From: Gnetum montanum
Lineage: Eukaryota; Streptophyta; Gnetopsida; Gnetales; Gnetaceae
Length of the DNA stretch: 60,000 nt
Direction of reading: 5' to 3'
Assembly (NCBI GenBank): GCA_015680685.1
Contig: MNCI01029622.1
Coordinates: forward strand, 1,098,554 to 1,158,553
Position 1 is the stretch's first letter. Every line of letters starts with the position of its first letter. Positions 22,672 to 34,625 of the stretch are shown one piece after another. The position numbers and the translations under genes were made by a program. The notes beneath the pieces are model-generated. The model was not told where the DNA came from, searched no databases, and saw only the letters and a program-made list of their open reading frames with translations.

Positions 22672-25600
22672 ATGGCCTTTTCAAACATTGTTGAACAACC
22701 ACTGAGCCAAACGTTGGAGACATGTCGATCTCTCAGAATCCAAAACTAAGGACTTGAGGGATTAGCCTAGCAACATTAGCATTACAGCTTCCTCTGTGCG
22801 AAGGTGTAGGCAAATATGCCCTTGAATGTCCATGAACTCAAGGACAAACGTAGCTTCGAGTTCGCTTACTACAACGGGAAGGATTTTGTTCCTCCTCCTA
22901 GCATTTCCTTACCTTTGACACAAATAGACCAAAGGTTTCTAGACTAATTAATCTAGTTGGCTAGGCTTATGAAGCAATAGGCCATTGCGTCCAACCAAGA
23001 CAATGCTTTCCAAGATGGATAAGAGGAACTTGATTCCCAATAAGATGAGCGAGGTCCAACCAAGCTCGTTCCAGTCCCTCCTACTCAGTCCTTCTGGGCC
23101 AAGCCATTGTTTGTCACTGCTTCCTTTGTGATTACCCCTACGCTTCTGCAACCTACAATTACATCTGCTATGGGTAGCCACGCTAATCCTGCGGCATTTC
23201 AACACCCTCTTCCTTATGTTTCACATGTGACGTTTGTAGCTACTATCCCTTTACAAACTATTCAGTAGTCCATTCCTGTAGCACAACATATGCCAATCAC
23301 GACTACCCTGCCACATGTTCGTACCGTGCCTATTTCATAAATGTACACGACTTCTATTTCCATTCCTACATTCCCATCCATTCCACCCACTGTGGCGGGC
23401 CCCAGCCCATCCACATGGTGGGCACCATTCACCTCTTTGCCTATTTCGCAAGCATCACAAATGTCTCACTATGTCCATTCTCAAGCCTACCAAGCCTCAT
23501 AGATGGTACAACACAACATGGGGCTATGGTCTACACTGGTAGTGACACAAGCAGTCCATCCAACAACCGAACCCGTAGTTGCTACCCTAGCAACACCACC
23601 TGCTGGGTGGTGGACAACACAAACAACACCACTTGCGGGGGTTGCCCCAGAAGTATCGTTGATAGATCATGCCACCACCCCTGCCATGCCATAGGTGAGA
23701 GCAGCCTCCGTAGCTCTCCAACCATCTACAATGTTGCTGGGACTGGACCAAGCGTTCCAGCTCATCTAGACCCTCATTGAGGAAATAAAATGCCTTAAAG
23801 CTATTGGGTCTGACATGATACAAGTCATGGACTTCTACTAGGATGACCCCATTAGCCCTGCAATCCCTGCTTTGACACTACCTCCAAGGATGTCTCTCCC
23901 ACACTTCACAAAGTACGATGGGGAGGGAGATCCCAATGCACATCTTGTAACCTTCAGGTCTGAATCTTCGCTATTGCAACAATGGCCGCACACAATTATT
24001 CACATCTTCACCATGTCCCTAGTTGGGAAAGCCCTAGATTCATACTACGCATTGCCACACTCATCCATTTCAACCTTGGAAGATCTCCTGACCCAGTTCA
24101 TGACACACTTCAAGTACAACTTAAAGCTAGAAACCACGCTGGATCAGTTGATGAGTGTGAAGCAGGACCCACTAGAACTAGTCCAAAAGTTCGTTCAATG
24201 TTGGAGCACAACCCTTAATGAAATTTGCAAGCCCATCACGGAGGCCCACTTGTTGGCCATCTTTAAGGGTGTAGTGAATGACTTCATCAAGTCCAAACTG
24301 TACTACCTCGCTCCTCGCTCTCTTAGTTAAGCTTTCGCTTAGACTAAGGGCATACAAGATGCAGCAGAGGCATGCAAAGACCCAACCTACATCACCTACA
24401 AAAATACCTTTGCAAAGAAGGACAAGGGTAAGGTCCCAACAACCACAGTGGCCGTTGTGGCAACTGAGGCCAAGCCCAAACCTAGCAACAACGTTGGCAA
24501 GAATAACAAGAAACTAGCCATACCTATGGCTAACCCTATGCCCAAACAAGGCCACGTGCTACAAACTGCTATACCTACACCTGAGACATCTGTACAAACC
24601 AAACCCAACTTTGAGTGCAAAGACTGCTCAAATTACACCCCACTACCCCTCAAGCCTTAGGAACTCCTGAAGCAACTGTTGGCTATGGGATACATCCAAC
24701 ACAAGCAGATGTTGGAAGAAGCAATCGTGAAACATCAACGCTACTATGAGCTCCTTAGAAACCCCACTTTGGCCTTGCCCAATGAGCCTCCAGTTCCTAG
24801 GGGTTTCAAGCTAGATAGGTTTTGTGACTATCACCAACAGTGTGGTCACAACATGGATTACTGTCTGGCGTTGCAGGATGACATCCAGAGATTAATCGAC
24901 CAGGGAAAACTAGTGCTAGATGAAAGTAACCCAGTACAACCCGAAAACTAATCTATGTATGTCTATACAGATCCCCTTAATGGCAACAATGTCGATTACA
25001 TAATCAATGCTATCGGCATTGACAGTGATCCTAGGCCACCCCAGCAACCATTCGTGGTCCGTGTGCCTTAGCGTAATGCACTAGCACCACCAACGGTTGG
25101 TCAAATCTTGCAACAACCATTCATCCTGAGAGTCCTACCACGGGTATCCATCTTTGCGCCACCTATTAGCGAAGCCACGCTGTCCCATCCGTTAACACCT
25201 CTAGCTCTGTTCGTCATTAGGGGGTCGATGCCCTTGATGGTCCCTACCCCACGCAGCTCATCTAAATAGCCTTCTTGCCCCACAAGGCGAGAAGTCCACT
25301 TTGTGGATGAGACATTGAAGGGAAGTACCATTAAGGGCACCCCTAAGCCTATGTCTTTGCCTCCCGCATCTGTACCTTCATCACCAAAGACAAAGGTCAA
25401 CATGACTACGTAGCCTGCATCACTCTGCCAACAAGGATCTGAACTCAGATCCGAAGTTGCCTCTCCTCGCAAAATTTGTCTTCCAGAATGAATAAAAGAG
25501 GAAGAAAGTGTCAAACAAGGGGAAGGCCAAGACTTCTTAGATGCCCTCACATAGGTCAAACAAGCTTTATAATAGAAAAATACTATGTTGAGCTTGTACG

Positions 25601-26448
25601 ACCTAACCATGACATCTATCCCACATCGTGAGGCTCTAATCCGCATGTTGATAGTAACTTCGGTCAACGAAGACATGCCCATAGAGGAAGAAGCGATCTA
25701 CTCAGTTATGCTTCCCCCCGCACCTGCAGGGTTAGAACAGCCTCAACTAACCTTATGCAATGATGCCATTAGGGAAGGCCTCGAGAGGGGCTAGGTGACC
25801 ATAGTGCCTCTTTTCATCACAATTCGGGTCGACCAACACCGGATCCAAAGGGTACACATTGATGATGGGGCCACCATGAATGTCATCCCCTTCCCCATTA
25901 TAGAAAAGCTGGGCTTGGTCGACTAGATGAAGCCCACAACGACCTCATGCCTGAGGGCATTCAATGGGGCACAAGTCATGGTGAAGGGCATAGTTCACAT
26001 AAACTTCGTAGTAGGGGACCATTTCCACATAAATGCAATGTTCATTGTGGTCAAGGAAATGCCCGGGTTTAACCTAATCTTGGGGAGATCATGGTTAGCA
26101 CTACTTAGGGTTGTTTCCTCACCCATACACCAAGAGATCCACCTACCTTATGCAGGCAAAGAAGTGGTGATTCACTGTGATGAAGTAGCAACATAAGAAA
26201 TTCACAACATAGGCATGGAACAAGTCTTAAAAGTCATAACTTCTGAGAATGAAGTGCCTATAGCAATCTACACTGACTACCCAGCAGAGGGGCCAGCACA
26301 GCGAGCTGATCCCCAAAATAAAAATACATAGGCTAAGTTGCGCTTCAAAATGGGAGGTGACAACGTAGATGAAGGCCCTGGTGGAGAGCCTCGACCTTAC
26401 GTCCCAGTCAACAAGTGTTGGGTCAAGAAGCAGCTTCGCCTAGCGTAG
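22672..26448 (+). pseudogene. gag-pro: Element B gag-protease, one frame with about 30 nonsense codons
   Basis: Gag forms the particle and the protease processes it. The ATG at 22672 starts a frame that stays open in phase to about 26448 with no frameshift, only stops. Order: N-terminal region (CRSLRIQN, aligned with D's QSLRLQGRN); proline-rich linker; capsid from about 23830 (LPPRMSLPHFTKYDGEGDPN, FVQCWSTTLNEI, KLYYLAPRSLS); basic region at 24.4-24.6 kb; zinc knuckle-like FCDYHQQCGHNMDYC near 24.82 kb; linker with QQPFVVRVP; aspartic protease with VHIDDGATMNVIPFP near 25.86 kb and FNLILGRSW near 26.07 kb. By my reading about 20 stops are TAG, about 9 TAA and 1 TGA, mostly where relatives have CAG or CAA. 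The exact C-terminal end is uncertain. Confidence 0.9.
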
Positions 26449-26494
26449 CAACCCCACTGCTTCCTGCCCACACACTGTTCATATGCTTCCACGC

Positions 26495-26670
26495 TACGGC
26501 CTGAAACGGCATAAAACTAGCGATGTGCAATGACCTAGAATGGCCTAAAACTACGCAATGGCCCAAAACAGCCTAAAACTAGCATAAGCTACCAGTTAGC
26601 CATTGTCTAGGTTGCTGACACATCATCTCTTTGGCATGTTATGCAATGACCCGAAATGGCCTAAAACTAG
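26495..26670. repeat. Spacer motifs of element B
   Basis: Four or five copies of GAAATGGCCTAAAACTAGC-type words. They are the reverse complement of the spacer word in A and lie between protease and the antisense gene. Confidence 0.75.
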
Positions 26671-26824
26671 CACATGAAAGCATGAACATTTTATACAAAA
26701 CGCATGTATGCAATACACAAGTTAGTGCAAAATCCTCTTTCTTTATTCAAAATCATTTTCTTTCAATGTTTACAAAATTCGTTACAGAAAAATTTCAAAT
26801 TTTCAAAAAAAAAATCCCATGCGG

Positions 26825-28004
26825 TCATGGGTTGTCTCTGTTCATGCCTTTTTCATCGTCCGTTCCTGAGTCATTGCCTTGTGCATCACCTTCCCCTACT
26901 TTTCCCCTCACCGGCTCTTCATTCCCTCCCTCTACGGCTGCTGTACCATCACCTGGGGCCTACATCTTAGAGGTGAAGTGGTGAGTTAGGGCAACGCCAT
27001 GCAAACTGCAACCGAGCATAAACATCAACATGGTAGAAAGCAACTAACTTGAGAAGGGTCCGTGTCCATCTTGAAGGGTATTTGGTCTAAACTGAGCCTA
27101 AGGTGAAGCCAGAACTCCTTTTCCATGATATCTACCCAAGGTCTTATGTCTGGTGCAACATCTACTACAGCAGCTCTTTCCCTTTCAATGGGTATCCACC
27201 TTGGCAGATGCGGAGAAAAGGAGATGGTCATGGTTTCTCTTGTGGGAAGGTCCATCTTCCAGTGAGGAGATTTCATGACCTTGACCTGCTCTTTAAACCT
27301 GGTGTAGATCTCATAAGTGTCAATGACATTTATGAATACTTCATATATAAATGCCTCCATAGCAGCATCTTCATATAACTTACGATGGGCAGCATTTTCT
27401 CGTTTATACATGTGCTTATGATTTCTTTGGGTTTGCTCGCATTTGAAAATCTTGGCACTGAGATCTTTTAGATTCTGACACTTCTGGTCTAGCAAGCCCA
27501 TCTACATCTGCTACTCTATCAGTTCACCAGCAGTCTCGACATTCTGATGTACAATTGTCCAAAACTTGGCATGGTCTACCATAGCTATGCGCCAGTCCTC
27601 ATTGTTAGTGCTGCGGGCCATGAGGAACTCATTCCTTGACTTGAGGTCCTCTACCTCAGCCCTCAGGTCAGCTTCTCTCTACTCTACCTTCTAGTCTCAT
27701 TTCCACAGCTCCTCGTTGGTATGCTTTCACTGAGTGTAAAGTGCATTTGTAGAACTCATTGTATGCACGACGAGACATCTCGATAACTTCCTTCGGGAAT
27801 GTGGACACAACAACAACTTTCAAAGGTAGTGTCGTGTCCCATTTGAGTTAAGATGCTGCAATGACATAAAGAACACATTACTCAAATCAGCATAGCACAA
27901 GTAGCAAATGCAAGAAACTTTAGCATAACAATGCCAGAGAAAATAACACTACTACTTACTTGATTCATGGTCCACCTGCTGAAGGCAATTAATCATGTCG
28001 TCAA
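26825..28004 (-). pseudogene. Antisense gene of element B, 3' exons (divergent copy)
   Basis: Minus strand, opposite to B's own gag. Three exons homologous to exons 6-8 of the antisense gene in C are visible. Exon 6 (27960-28004, cut by D) reads DDMINCLQQVDHES before a GTAAGT donor. Exon 7 (27049-27855, acceptor TTGCAG, donor GTTAGT) shows LKWDTTLPLKV, NEFLMARSTNNEDWR and LDQKCQNLKDLSAKIF, which match C's LRWDPSEG, YEFAAARLSGDRSWR and LNLKCQDWKAFSSKV. Exon 8 (26825-26965) is a Gly/Asp/Glu-rich tail ending at TGA. Exon 7 is 807 nt against 785 in C, and intron positions agree. It has stops, so it is a pseudogene. Function is unknown; the region looks like a charged coiled coil. Confidence 0.82.
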
Positions 28005-29304
28005 TGAAACACCACAAAATTTTGAGCTTAGTACTTCAACAAGCATCGAGCTAAGTCATGATGCTCCCCAGCATGACTAAAAGCTTGCAGGTCCCTGGGA
28101 CCCACAGACGACCATGGCAACATCTGGTATCAAACATGGTAACTTCGGAGATCAAGATACTTAGTTTTCACTAAGTTTACATTCTCAGTGTATACGCCCA
28201 GCGTATACGTCCAAGTTTACATTCTCAGCGTATACGCTCAGCGTATACGCTCAGCGTATACGCTCAGCGTATACTCTCAAGTATACATTCTCAGCATATA
28301 CGCCCAGCGTATATGCTCAAGTTCACATTTCCCAGCGTAGACGTCCAGCGTACATGCCCAGTGTACACAGCTCACATGTACGCTCAGTGGGTACGACTAA
28401 TGTATACGCCCTGCAAGCAATCCCCGAAGATGGCATGGAAACAGCATTGCAGAGCAAGACTTGGTACGAGGCATCAACTCATACACCCAGCATCCATCAG
28501 CGTATACGCCTAGCATCCATAGCGTATATGCCTAGCATCCATAGCGTATATGTCTGGTACGCCCAGCGTATATGCCCAGAGTCTACACCCACCAGATATA
28601 GTGTATACACCTAGCGTATATGCCCAGTAGGGGTAGCATGTTTTACACTTGTAAAATTTTATTCTTTCGCACCCATTCAATGCGCCACATGTCACCCAAC
28701 CCAAGTCTAACGTCTAAACCTGTATAAAAACCCCAATTTTTCATTAGAACGGGGTTGGAAATTTGGAGCAAACTAGAGAGAAAAATAGAGACGCTAAGGA
28801 GCAAAGTAGAGAACCTTGTACGCTGGACCTCAACCCTATACGCTGAGCATACAGCCTCTACGCTGTGCCTATAGTTTGAACTAGCAAACAGTCATCCCTG
28901 CATTCCCTGGGGCTATTCGTCTACCTTGTGTGAAAGCCACAACTGCGTTAGACCGGTGCATTGTAACTCTCACTTTGTAATAATATTGCTGCATTTTCTT
29001 CCTAAAATCTGTTACAGTTTTGCATTAATTATTGCATGTTTACTGTTTACGCTTCGTTTACATCAGTTACGCTATTTACGCTCTGTTTTACATCTATTAC
29101 GCCATTTACATATAACTCAGCATATAGCACCTCAGCGTACGTTTGGGGAAATCCTTGCCTAATCCGCATGCGGACCACTCAAGGTACTTTTCCTTTGTTC
29201 ATTCTAGCTTGCCGTCAAGCGAAGGTAGGGTCTTCTGTGCGTGTCCAGAGATCTCCAGGTTTCTGTTTCCTTCCAGCTGGAGACCAACAATTTTGGATGG
29301 TACA
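28005..29304 (+). repeat. 5' LTR of element D, 1300 bp
   Basis: Starts TGAAACACCAC and ends TTTTGGATGGTACA; it is the reverse-complement equivalent of the LTRs at 31923, 46835 and 49690. TATA box TATAAAAA at 28723-28730. U3 carries many GCGTATACGC and one-mismatch variants at about 28190-28625. GAAATTAGTGCTAGAAGGAG at 29305 is the decayed primer-binding site. Confidence 0.92.
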
Positions 29305-29369
29305 GAAATTAGTGCTAGAAGGAGGGCCTCTGCCTAAAACTTACTGTGCTTCAGAGCTCTCAGTGGCTA

Positions 29370-29880
29370 CGCTACTGAGTTTATGCTGACCCTATCTGCA
29401 AACTTTCTAGCATCTATGCTGTCCAGCGTCTACGCTGCTGAGTTTATGTTGACTGTCTACAAACTTCCTAGCATCTATGTTGTCCAATGTCTACACTGCT
29501 AAGTTTACGCTGACCGTCTGTAAACTTCCTAGTATCTACACTATCCAACGTCTACGCTGCTAAGTTTATGCTGATCCTATCTACAAACTTCCTAGCATCT
29601 ACGCTGCTGAGTTTACGTTGACCCTGTCTGCAAACTTCCTAGTGTCTATGTTGTCCAGCCTCTATGCTGATGAGTTTACGCTGACCCTGTCTGCTGAGTT
29701 TACGCTGATGCTGCTGAGTTTATGCTACACGCTCTACGCCATAGACTCGTCTACGCTGTTGTTCAGTATATGCTGCACACTCTACGCTGTATACTCCATC
29801 TATGCTACTTAGCATATACGCTGCCACTATACGCTGTCATTATACACTTTTCGTTGAAGCCTATACGCTGAGACCCAATC
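29370..29880 (+). repeat. 5' UTR tandem repeats of element D
   Basis: About five units of 60-65 bp at 29370-29720, each containing CTGCAAACTTCCTAGC(A/G)TCTA followed by TGTCCAG(C)GTCTACGCTGCTGAGTTTACG. Looser repeats of the ACGCTG/CTACGCTG type run on to about 29880. Noncoding leader before gag. Confidence 0.85.
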
Positions 29881-29971
29881 TACATGTTGTACGCCACCAA
29901 CATAGGTTTACGCCACACTAGGTATACTAGTTTCATATTTCTTCACTGTGTCATATTCTCAACTGTTCATC

Positions 29972-31922
29972 ATGAACACTGCAAACTCCAACGCTACAAC
30001 CACACTAGTCACGGACCTTGTAGGCACCATGGCCATTCAACAGCCCATGGTACAACACATAGTGGGGCCCCGTCAGTCTCTTAGATTGCAAGGGAGAAAC
30101 CCATCATCTAACATTATAACTTAAGAGCAGTACAATTTCATATGTGTGAAAATACAAGCTGGCCTAGCCATGGACCGAGCCAAAATGGAAGTTAAGAGGC
30201 AATACAAACTTTTCTATAGGGGAGGACAAGAGTTAGTTCCTTCCCCGTATGATATCATCCCTCTTCCAGAGCCTTACTCTGGGCTCATCACACAACTCCT
30301 CCTGCAAAGGAGCCAGTCCCTAGATTAGCCTGTAGTAAATCCTCAACCGGAAGAGGAGGATAATTTTGCAGCCCAATCCGAGCATGAAGATACGTACCAT
30401 ACTCTTAGTCCAAAAACCTATGTCAACCCGTTGTTTAATCTAGCCACAGGGGAAATTATGTCCCTTCAACCATTTAGGTTCACCCAAGCACAAATACCTC
30501 AACAGGAATCATCCGCGCTTGTTTATATTCCTCTTGTAACCAACCCGCAACTCAACACACTTCCTCTGGCTATTCTTCCCGTTGCAATCGTAGCCCCATC
30601 CTCACAAGTACGACCCCCCCAAAATAACGTAGGAGCAACCTTCCCGCCCTGAGTGATCGGGATGCCGCATGTGATACCAGCTTCTACATTCGCTTATTAT
30701 ATCCCCCATATCCAAACCCACGGAGCCCCTTTCACCGCTGTAACCCAACAAGTTCAAGGGGTTCCTACACAAAACATGATCGGGCAATGGGCAGCGATTG
30801 GTGCTCAATCACATCAACCCCTTCATTATAACATACCACCTCACACAATTCCACAAGCCAACATCCCTGAAGAACAACCACAACAATAACAACCCCTTGC
30901 CTACAATGTGCCGCCCCTAGTACCGCCTGCTATAAATATCCCGCAAGTACAACCTCCAACTACACAACCTTCCACCTTCCAACCCACTGTCCAATAATCT
31001 AACATGTATACCGTACAACATCCCCAACCTGCCATCTCACCTAGTGCCCAAGACTGGGCTGACACTAAAAAACTAATGCAAGAGCTAACCGATGAGGTTA
31101 AACGCCTCAAAACAGCCCCCGACAGAGAACTGAAGGTAGTGGACTTCTATCATGATGACCCTATCAGCTCTTCCGTTCCGCCCCTAACATTACCCAAGGG
31201 TGTATCTTTGCCTACCCTAACTAAATACAATGGGGAGATAGATCTCAATGCTTACCTCATAACATTCAGACTAGAGTGCGTGCTACTTTAGGCATGGCCA
31301 CATGCCATTCTACGAGTGTTCCCCATGTCCCTCATTGGGAGAGCACTTGATTGGTATCGACCCTTGCCACGGAACGTGATATCTTCTCTAGAAGAATTGT
31401 TGCACCAATTTGTCACCAGGTTCAAGTATAACTTGAAACCCAAAGCAACACTAGACAACCTCATACAGGTCAAGCAAGCACCCCTTGAACTTATCCAGAA
31501 ATTCATCCAACGGTGGAGTGCTGCTCTCAATGAACTCCATGAGCCGATCCCAGAGACATATCTCCTCACCATTCTAAAAGGGGTTGTCAACGATTTTGTG
31601 AAATCCAAGCTATACTATCTCAATCCACGCACTCTAAGTCAATCATTTGTATAGATTAAGAACATAGAGTAGGTAGCACAAAACAACCATAATCCTGCAT
31701 ACTTAGCCTTTAAGAACTAACACAGTAAGAAAGATAAAGAAAAAGTAAAAACAACTATAGTGGCAATAGCAGAAACACAACAAGCAAATGTGGGACAATA
31801 AAGCAAACTGCTTGTTGCCCGTACTAATTACGCTAAACCCACTCCCGCGACCACACCAGAATCATCCTCATCACAGAACCCAACACAGAATCGTACGAGA
31901 AATTTTGAGAGGAAGGACCCCT
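29972..31922 (+). pseudogene. gag-pro: Element D gag, N-terminal part
   Basis: The ATG at 29972 (MNTANSNATTT) opens a frame kept in phase to 31922 with stops but no frameshift. Order: QSLRLQGRN motif; Tyr-rich block (YKLFYRGGQELVPSPYDII); a long Pro/Gln-rich linker; capsid from about 31135 (VDFYHDDPISS, TKYNGEIDLNAYL, RALDWYRPLPRN, FIQRWSAALNELHEPI, KLYYLNPRTLSQSFV); a basic region; then NFERKDP, where C has inserted. The frame resumes exactly at 48158 once C and one CCCCT copy are removed. Confidence 0.92.
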
Positions 31923-33195
31923 TGTACCGCCTGAAATCGTCGATCTCTGGCTGGAAAGAAAAACAAAGGCCCCGGGATCGCAGGATGCATACAGAAGATC
32001 TTGCCTTCGCCTGAGGGCGAGCTGGAATGCAGCAAAGTCAGAGTACCTTGAGTGGTCCGCACGCGGATCAGACAAGGATTTCCCCGTGCGTACGCAAAAT
32101 GCTAATACGCTGGGTTATGCGTAAACGACATGCAAGCGTAAACAACAAAAATAGCGTAAAATGTAAATGGATGTAAACAAAGCACGAGCGTAAACAAATG
32201 TAAACGAGGCGTGGGCCAAATTGACGTAAAACTGTAAAAGAACTTGCAGCAAATGAAACGATGGAATTACAGAGTCAAAGTACAGTGCACCGGTCTAACG
32301 CAGTTGTGGGAACACAAGGCGGACGAAAAGCCCCGGCGTACACAGAGGTGACTCGGACGGTTTGCAGGATGAGCAGAGTGTAAGAGACTAGATCCGAAGT
32401 GTGCAGGGCTTCCCAGCGTAAGAAGGTTTTCTGCTCTTTTACGCAGCGTAAATGTTCTCTCTGGGGTGCTCCGAGATTTTGCGAACCCTCAAACGAAGCG
32501 GGAAAATGGGGGTTTTATACAGGTTGTTACGCTAGACTCAGGATGGGAGACATGTGGCGCGTTGACCAGGTGCATACACTTTACACATATACAAAATATT
32601 ACAACTGCTGGGCGTATACGCTGCATCAGGTCGGCGTATACGCTGGGCGTATATGCTGGGCGTGAACTGGGTGGAGATGCTGAGCGCAGGGTGTATACGT
32701 TGGGCGTATACACTGGTGAATGTTGGGCGTACACGTCAGGCATATACGCTGATGGATGCTGGGCGTACACGCCGGGCGTATACGCCGAAGGATGGCGGGC
32801 GTACACACCGGGCGCATACGCCAAAGGATGTCCACTTGCTTCAATTGTTGCTCTTCGGTGTAATCTTCATGCTGTCATTGGAAATCCTATCGTCGAGCGT
32901 GTGCATCTGTAGTACTTCGGCGTGTACGCCGGAGAGCCGGGCGTAAACGCTGGAGTGCCGGGCGTATACGCTGGACACATACGCTGGAATGCCGGGCGTA
33001 TATGCTGTATGTTGGGCGTATACACTGGGCGTATACGCTGTACATGATTTTGGCGTATACGCTGGAGTGTATACGCTGGCACCATGTACTTAGCAAAAAC
33101 TAAGTGTTGTGATTATGCAGCCGGCGTCGTTCACGAGTTCCAGGGTTCTGTTTGGTGTCGGATGAGTACCAAGCTCCGAATTTTGTGGTGTTTCA
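31923..33195 (-). repeat. 3' LTR of element C
   Basis: TGTACCGCCTG...GGTGTTTCA on the plus strand. Minus-strand TATA (TTTTATA on plus) at 32513-32519. U3 at about 32600-33075 is dense in GCGTATACGC and near copies, many spaced by GCTGGGC or GCTGGA. Plus and minus open frames over this stretch (Arg/Tyr/Thr/Ala repeats) are translations of the repeat. Confidence 0.95.
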
Positions 33196-33212
33196 TTGGC
33201 CCCTCTTTGTTG
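33196..33212 (-). other. Polypurine tract of element C
   Basis: On the minus strand CAACAAAGAGGGGCCAA lies directly before the 3' LTR, the expected plus-strand primer site. The identical tract precedes E's 3' LTR at 50837-50853. Confidence 0.8.
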
Positions 33213-34625
33213 ACGCTTGGAGGAATCGACTCGAGAAGCGTCGACAAAGAAGTGCAAAAGACCAGAAGCAACTCGATAGAGACCTTGTCTGCTACCCCTT
33301 GGACAAGACATCATCGCACCGTGTTCAGTAGTACATAGGATTGGGAATGGGGAATTTTGTATCTGGGAGATCAGGGAGGTTGCGGGGATTGATGATTGGT
33401 CCAGGAGATTAACCAGGGAAAGGGGATGTTTCGGTATGCGGCATGCTGATCCTTGTCAATAGCCAGGTTTTGGCAGACTTGGAGTGCAGACATGCGGTGT
33501 GCGTTCTTTGACCGAACAAGTGGTTCTTGGTGCTTTTTCTAGAGAACTTGTTGGCGAGGCCAAATCCACGGGAGGGTGTGTTACATTCTTTGGGAGAACA
33601 GGGCTCATGTTTAGTGTTCAGGGGAACCTGTCGGCGAGGAGCCAAAGCCATGCAAGAGGATGCTTCTTGACCATTCGGGCATGAGTACTTAGTTTTGAGA
33701 TGACCGTCTTCCTGCCTGGGGCGTATATGGGAAGTGCCCGGGGTCGCATTCATTGTTGTTATTTTTTTTTTTTTGCGACGTAAAACTTTGCTATGCTTGT
33801 GTACTCATGCGCGAATGCTGTGCGGCGTGTTGCAGTTTCTTATAAGTGGTACGGTGTTTTCCAAATGTACTGGGTGCATCGAGGGGATGTCAGGATAAAG
33901 CGTATCTGCGGATGGATAGGGGAATTTTATCAGTGAACGGGGATGTACTAGTGGACGGTTTGATTTAGCCGTGCCATGTATGCCACAAACAGTGTCTTAT
34001 CTTACTGCTCGTGACGAAATGCACTTTTGAGCAAAGCTTTCGGGTGTCATCTTGCAAACAAAAATGCCAAGGAGACAAGAAAACCGTGAGTGAATAGATG
34101 AGCTTAGACTTACATGGTGGCTGACGACACAAAGATGTTGAAGGGTAGCAGGCACTGTATGTGGATGACAGCAGTATTGATGACGAGCGATGCAGTGAAG
34201 CTGATGGATGATCGTGGTGACAGATCGACATGCTAGATGAGAACTTACCAGTTTATAGTCTTGGCAGACTGTTGTGGGTTAGTTTTATGTCATAACCCGT
34301 TGGACATTGCCTATTTAGCGTCGTGACAGACAGTACATTGCTAGTTTTTAGTCTTAGCGGACTATGGAGAGGCAAGCTAGTTTATAGTCTTAGTGGACCC
34401 TGATGGTTGTGACGGCGGTAGTTTGTGGACGGGTGCTAGTTTATCATCTTTGCAGACACTATGGTATCAGTTTATCGTCATGATTCCAAGATGAGCTGTG
34501 GTATCAGTTTATCGTCATGATTCCAGGATGAGCTGTGATATCAGTTTATTGTCATGATTCCAGGATGAGCTGTGGTATTAGTTTATAGTTGTAATCCCAG
34601 GACTTGCACGTACCTCAGTTTGTGT
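33213..34625 (-). other. 3' UTR of element C
   Basis: Noncoding, closely matching E (50854-52218). It holds an imperfect 70-80 bp direct repeat near 33535-33660 (two AACCTGT/ACTTGTTGGCGAGG blocks), a T run near 33760, and the minisatellite array at 34249-34612. No gene seen. Confidence 0.7.
34249..34612. repeat. Minisatellite array in 3' UTR of C
   Basis: Units such as AGTTTATAGTCTTAGCGGACT, then four units of about 36 bp of the form GTGGTATCAGTTTATCGTCA plus TGATTCCAGGATGAGCT. Same organisation as F and E. Confidence 0.9.

Larger units (their letters stand above)
20219..28004 (+). mobile_element. Element B: Tat-lineage retrotransposon, 5' half
   Basis: Plus-strand element with 5' LTR, primer-binding site, 5' UTR with tandem repeats, gag-protease (22672-26448), spacer motifs (26495-26670) and an antisense gene (26825-28004). 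It is inserted in pol of F and is itself cut at 28005 by the 5' LTR of D, inside exon 6 of the antisense gene. RT-integrase is not in the window and should lie to the right. Confidence 0.9.
28005..31922 (+). mobile_element. Element D, left part (5' LTR to gag)
   Basis: Plus-strand element of the C/E LTR family inserted in the antisense gene of B. It is interrupted at 31923 by element C after the target CCCCT and resumes at 48153. LTR, primer site, 5' UTR repeats and the first two thirds of gag are here. Confidence 0.92.

Noticed and set aside
22672-26448. Alternative genetic code reading TAG/TAA as glutamine
   Set aside because: Relatives have CAG/CAA at the same sites, protease and integrase motifs in other copies use normal stops, and this is plant nuclear DNA; C-to-T decay explains it.
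32489-33096. Long open frames on both strands rich in Arg/Tyr/Thr/Ala repeats over the LTR U3 regions (also 47411-48050, 50373-50854, 28354-28704)
   Set aside because: They are translations of the GCGTATACGC-type words in noncoding U3; open on both strands, with no domain and no conserved start.
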